This document shows, piece by piece, positions 6,026-7,507 of a DNA stretch of 7,507 nucleotides. This DNA is from CAYTQK01 sp964439745 (GTDB lineage Bacteria; Desulfobacterota; Desulfobacteria; Desulfobacterales; Desulfosudaceae). Under the pieces are notes generated by a model, which saw only the letters and a program-made list of their open reading frames with translations, did not search any database and was not told the origin of the DNA. A program made the position numbers and the translations under genes. The stretch covers positions 1 to 7,507 of the forward strand of contig CAYTQK010000166.1 in assembly GCA_964439745.1 (NCBI GenBank). The letters run 5' to 3'. How positions within the stretch are numbered: the first letter of the stretch is position 1; each line of letters opens with the position of its first letter.

Positions 6026-6670
6026 ATGCTGAAAATTTTCGTCAATGGCGGGCCGGTCATGTATCCCCTGCTGGTCTGTTCCATCATCGCCCTGACCGTG
6101 ATCATTGAACGGAGTTTTTTCTGGATCCTGGTGGGCATGCGCAAGAACAAGGCCCTGGTGGACGAGGTCCTGGAATACTGCCGGCGGGGGGACTGGGAGG
6201 CCGTCCGGCAAAAAGCCTCCGGTTCCAAGAACTACGTTATCCGGGTGCTGATCAGCGGCATCCTCCACCGCAACTATTCCCTGGAAAAAGCCATGGAGTC
6301 GGCCGCGGCCGAAGAGATCAACCGCATGCAGCGGTTCATGGGGGTGCTGGATACCATGATCACGGTGGCCCCCCTGCTGGGGATTTTCGGTACCGTCCTG
6401 GGGATAATTGAATCTTTTGACATGATCGGATCCGTCGGCATTCAGCATCCCCAGGCCGTCACCGGCGGAGTGGCCCAGGCCCTGATCACCACCGCCTCGG
6501 GCCTGGGGATCGCCATTGTCTGCGTGTTTCCCTACAACTATTTCAACTCCCGCATTGGAAAGGCGGCCAAGGTCATGGAGAAATACGCCACCAGTTTTGA
6601 AATCGTCTATGAAAAGATTGTTCTCAAGGATCAGCAGAGTCAAGCCGCCGCCGGGAGCCGTAATCCATGA
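6026..6670 (+). CDS. exbB: ExbB-type MotA/TolQ/ExbB proton-channel protein
   Basis: The 214-residue inner-membrane protein uses proton flow, with ExbD, to energise TonB for outer-membrane uptake. Three membrane segments are visible: about 12-36 (ending in IIER), 108-131 (TMITVAPLLGIFGTVLGIIESF region) and 150-173 (VAQALITTASGLGIAIVCVF region), with a large cytoplasmic loop between the first two. Thr123 matches E. coli Thr148 and the Thr155/156 pair matches the Thr181 region. The position of E. coli Glu176 (GIAEAL) is Gln151 here (GVAQAL). Length fits the short ExbB/TolQ subclass. GAGG (6015-6018) lies 7 nt before ATG 6026. The cobalamin riboswitch upstream argues for a role in B12 uptake rather than TolQ function. 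The stop overlaps the exbD start by 4 nt (ATGA). Confidence 0.95.
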   Translation: MLKIFVNGGPVMYPLLVCSIIALTVIIERSFFWILVGMRKNKALVDEVLEYCRRGDWEAVRQKASGSKNYVIRVLISGILHRNYSLEKAMESAAAEEINRMQRFMGVLDTMITVAPLLGIFGTVLGIIESFDMIGSVGIQHPQAVTGGVAQALITTASGLGIAIVCVFPYNYFNSRIGKAAKVMEKYATSFEIVYEKIVLKDQQSQAAAGSRNP

Positions 6671-7086
6671 AAGTAAAAGCCCCCCTGCCAAGAAAAGCCC
6701 GCATCGAGATGCTGCCGCTGATTGACGTGGTCTTCCTGCTCCTGGTGGTATTTATCTATACCATGCTGTCCATGGCGATACACAAGGGCCTGCCGGTCTG
6801 CCTGCCCCAGTCTTCCGCGGCGGAAATTGAACAGCAGATCATCCTCTCGGTGACCATCAGGGCGGACGGCGGCGTTTTCGTGGACAAGCAGCCGGTTCCC
6901 CTGGACGGGCTGGCCGCCTACCTGGAGCAGGAGACCGCCGGCCAGGCCGATCCCGGGGTGCTGCTTTTTGCCGACAGCAGCATCTCCTACCAGCGGTTGT
7001 TCCAGGTGCTGGATCAGATCAAGGCGGCCGGTTTAAGCAAGATCTCCCTCCAGGCCGAAGAAGAAGCGGCGCGGCCGGCTGAATAA
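6667..7086 (+). CDS. exbD: ExbD/TolR-family biopolymer transport protein
   Basis: The 139-residue partner of ExbB has one N-terminal membrane helix (about 16-38) and a periplasmic domain. The essential membrane Asp is Asp20 in MLPLIDVVFLLLVVF (E. coli ExbD Asp25). The periplasmic part contains LSVTIRADGGVFVDKQPV and the conserved LFADSSISYQRLFQVLDQIKAAGLSKISL, typical of the family, where the residue before SSISY corresponds to the usual 'D..' of ADxxxxY. The start ATG overlaps the exbB stop (ATGA at 6667-6670), and GGGAG (6653-6657) sits 9 nt upstream within exbB, which suggests translational coupling and a fixed ratio of the two proteins. ExbD and TolR cannot be separated by sequence alone; the operon with riboswitch and tonB favours ExbD. 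Confidence 0.95.
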   Translation: MKVKAPLPRKARIEMLPLIDVVFLLLVVFIYTMLSMAIHKGLPVCLPQSSAAEIEQQIILSVTIRADGGVFVDKQPVPLDGLAAYLEQETAGQADPGVLLFADSSISYQRLFQVLDQIKAAGLSKISLQAEEEAARPAE

Positions 7087-7150
7087 ATTTATGGATATCT
7101 GAATAGTTCAGCATTCACTGGACGGAGGCATTACAAGTAGAGTGAACCAT

Positions 7151-7507
7151 ATGCGGATAATACTGGCAGCGCTGGTGGCGATTCTGCTCCATGCCGGCCT
7201 TCTGGCCGTTCATCCCGGCTGGATTTTCGAGCAGACGGTGCACCCGCCCCGGGCCCGTTCGGTATCCGTGACCATGTCCTACCGGCCGCCGCCCGCGCCG
7301 CCGGCGCCGGAAAAGGAAGTCGAACCGCCGCTGCCGAAAAAACCCCGGCCGCCGGAACCCATGGCTAAGCCGGAAAAACCGTCACCCCGGCCGGAACCGC
7401 AGAAGCCGCAGCCGGCGCCGGTCGCGGAGGAAAAATCCGCCCCGGTACCCGAGCCATCTGCGGCCGCCAGGGTGGAAGAAGAATCCGCCCGGGACGAAGA
7501 GGATGTT
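7151..7507 (+). CDS. tonB: TonB energy transducer, N-terminal part (3' end outside window)
   Basis: The 119 residues seen match the TonB plan. A short N-terminus is followed by one hydrophobic anchor (residues 3-20) with a histidine in its middle (ILLHAGLLAV), equivalent to E. coli His20 in SVCIHGAVVAGLL. Then comes a long proline-rich, Glu/Lys-rich periplasmic spacer (PPPAPPAPEKEVEPPLPKKP and similar) that spans the periplasm. The C-terminal receptor-binding domain (TonB box partner) lies beyond the window. The frame is open through the last base. ATG 7151 is chosen. An in-frame GTG at 7142 (VNH added) is the alternative, and the GGAGG at 7124-7128 is 13 nt from GTG and 22 nt from ATG. It follows exbD by 64 nt in the same direction, so it is cotranscribed under the cobalamin riboswitch unless a promoter lies in the gap. 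Confidence 0.9.
   Translation, partial: MRIILAALVAILLHAGLLAVHPGWIFEQTVHPPRARSVSVTMSYRPPPAPPAPEKEVEPPLPKKPRPPEPMAKPEKPSPRPEPQKPQPAPVAEEKSAPVPEPSAAARVEEESARDEEDV

Noticed and set aside
5999..6691. A 230-codon minus-strand frame opposite exbB
   Set aside because: It is an antisense shadow of a clearly conserved membrane-protein gene, with no ribosome-binding site and no family resemblance.
7271..7440. Proline-rich repeats in tonB as a possible tandem DNA repeat
   Set aside because: The Pro/Glu/Lys pattern is the normal periplasmic spacer of TonB, and the DNA units are irregular rather than true tandem copies.

Overview
The window reads as a chromosomal segment of a Gram-negative, GC-rich bacterium. 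Outer-membrane energisation genes (ExbB/ExbD/TonB) and a secreted lipoprotein show the double envelope. Codon choice, protein flavour and the repeat downstream of cysS suggest a Desulfobacterota (deltaproteobacterial, Desulfobacteraceae-like) host, but that assignment is inference. All genes look intact except the two cut by the window edges. Almost everything is recognisable housekeeping or accessory metabolism; I see no CRISPR array, transposase, phage gene, tRNA or rRNA.

Layout: (1) 1-707 (+), the C-terminal part of cysteinyl-tRNA synthetase (cysS). (2) 708-1186, a gap holding a compact ~110-bp inverted-repeat element flanked by a 9-bp direct repeat, an AT-rich patch and a probable promoter. 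(3) 1187-3111 (+), the groES-groEL chaperonin operon, closed by a strong hairpin terminator. The GroEL has an acidic tail instead of the usual Gly-Gly-Met tail. (4) 3276-4241 (+), a zinc-dependent AstE/aspartoacylase-family deacylase standing alone. (5) 5553-4287 (-), a convergent two-gene unit: a TrxC-type thioredoxin followed 13 nt later by a periplasm-facing M48 metalloprotease lipoprotein. A sigma32-like promoter may drive it. (6) 5687-7507 (+), a cobalamin (B12) uptake module: promoter, cobalamin riboswitch aptamer, intrinsic terminator, then exbB, exbD and the start of tonB, which runs off the window.

The best-supported regulatory story is the last one. A near-consensus -35/-10 pair places the transcript start a few bases before the riboswitch P1 stem. 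The aptamer is followed by a hairpin with seven Ts, and the next genes build the TonB energy-transducing complex. The simplest reading is that high intracellular B12 terminates transcription before the TonB system is made. A B12 receptor gene would be expected beyond the right edge. The trxC-M48 and groESL units both concern protein quality control, one in the envelope and cytoplasm redox system and one in cytoplasmic folding.
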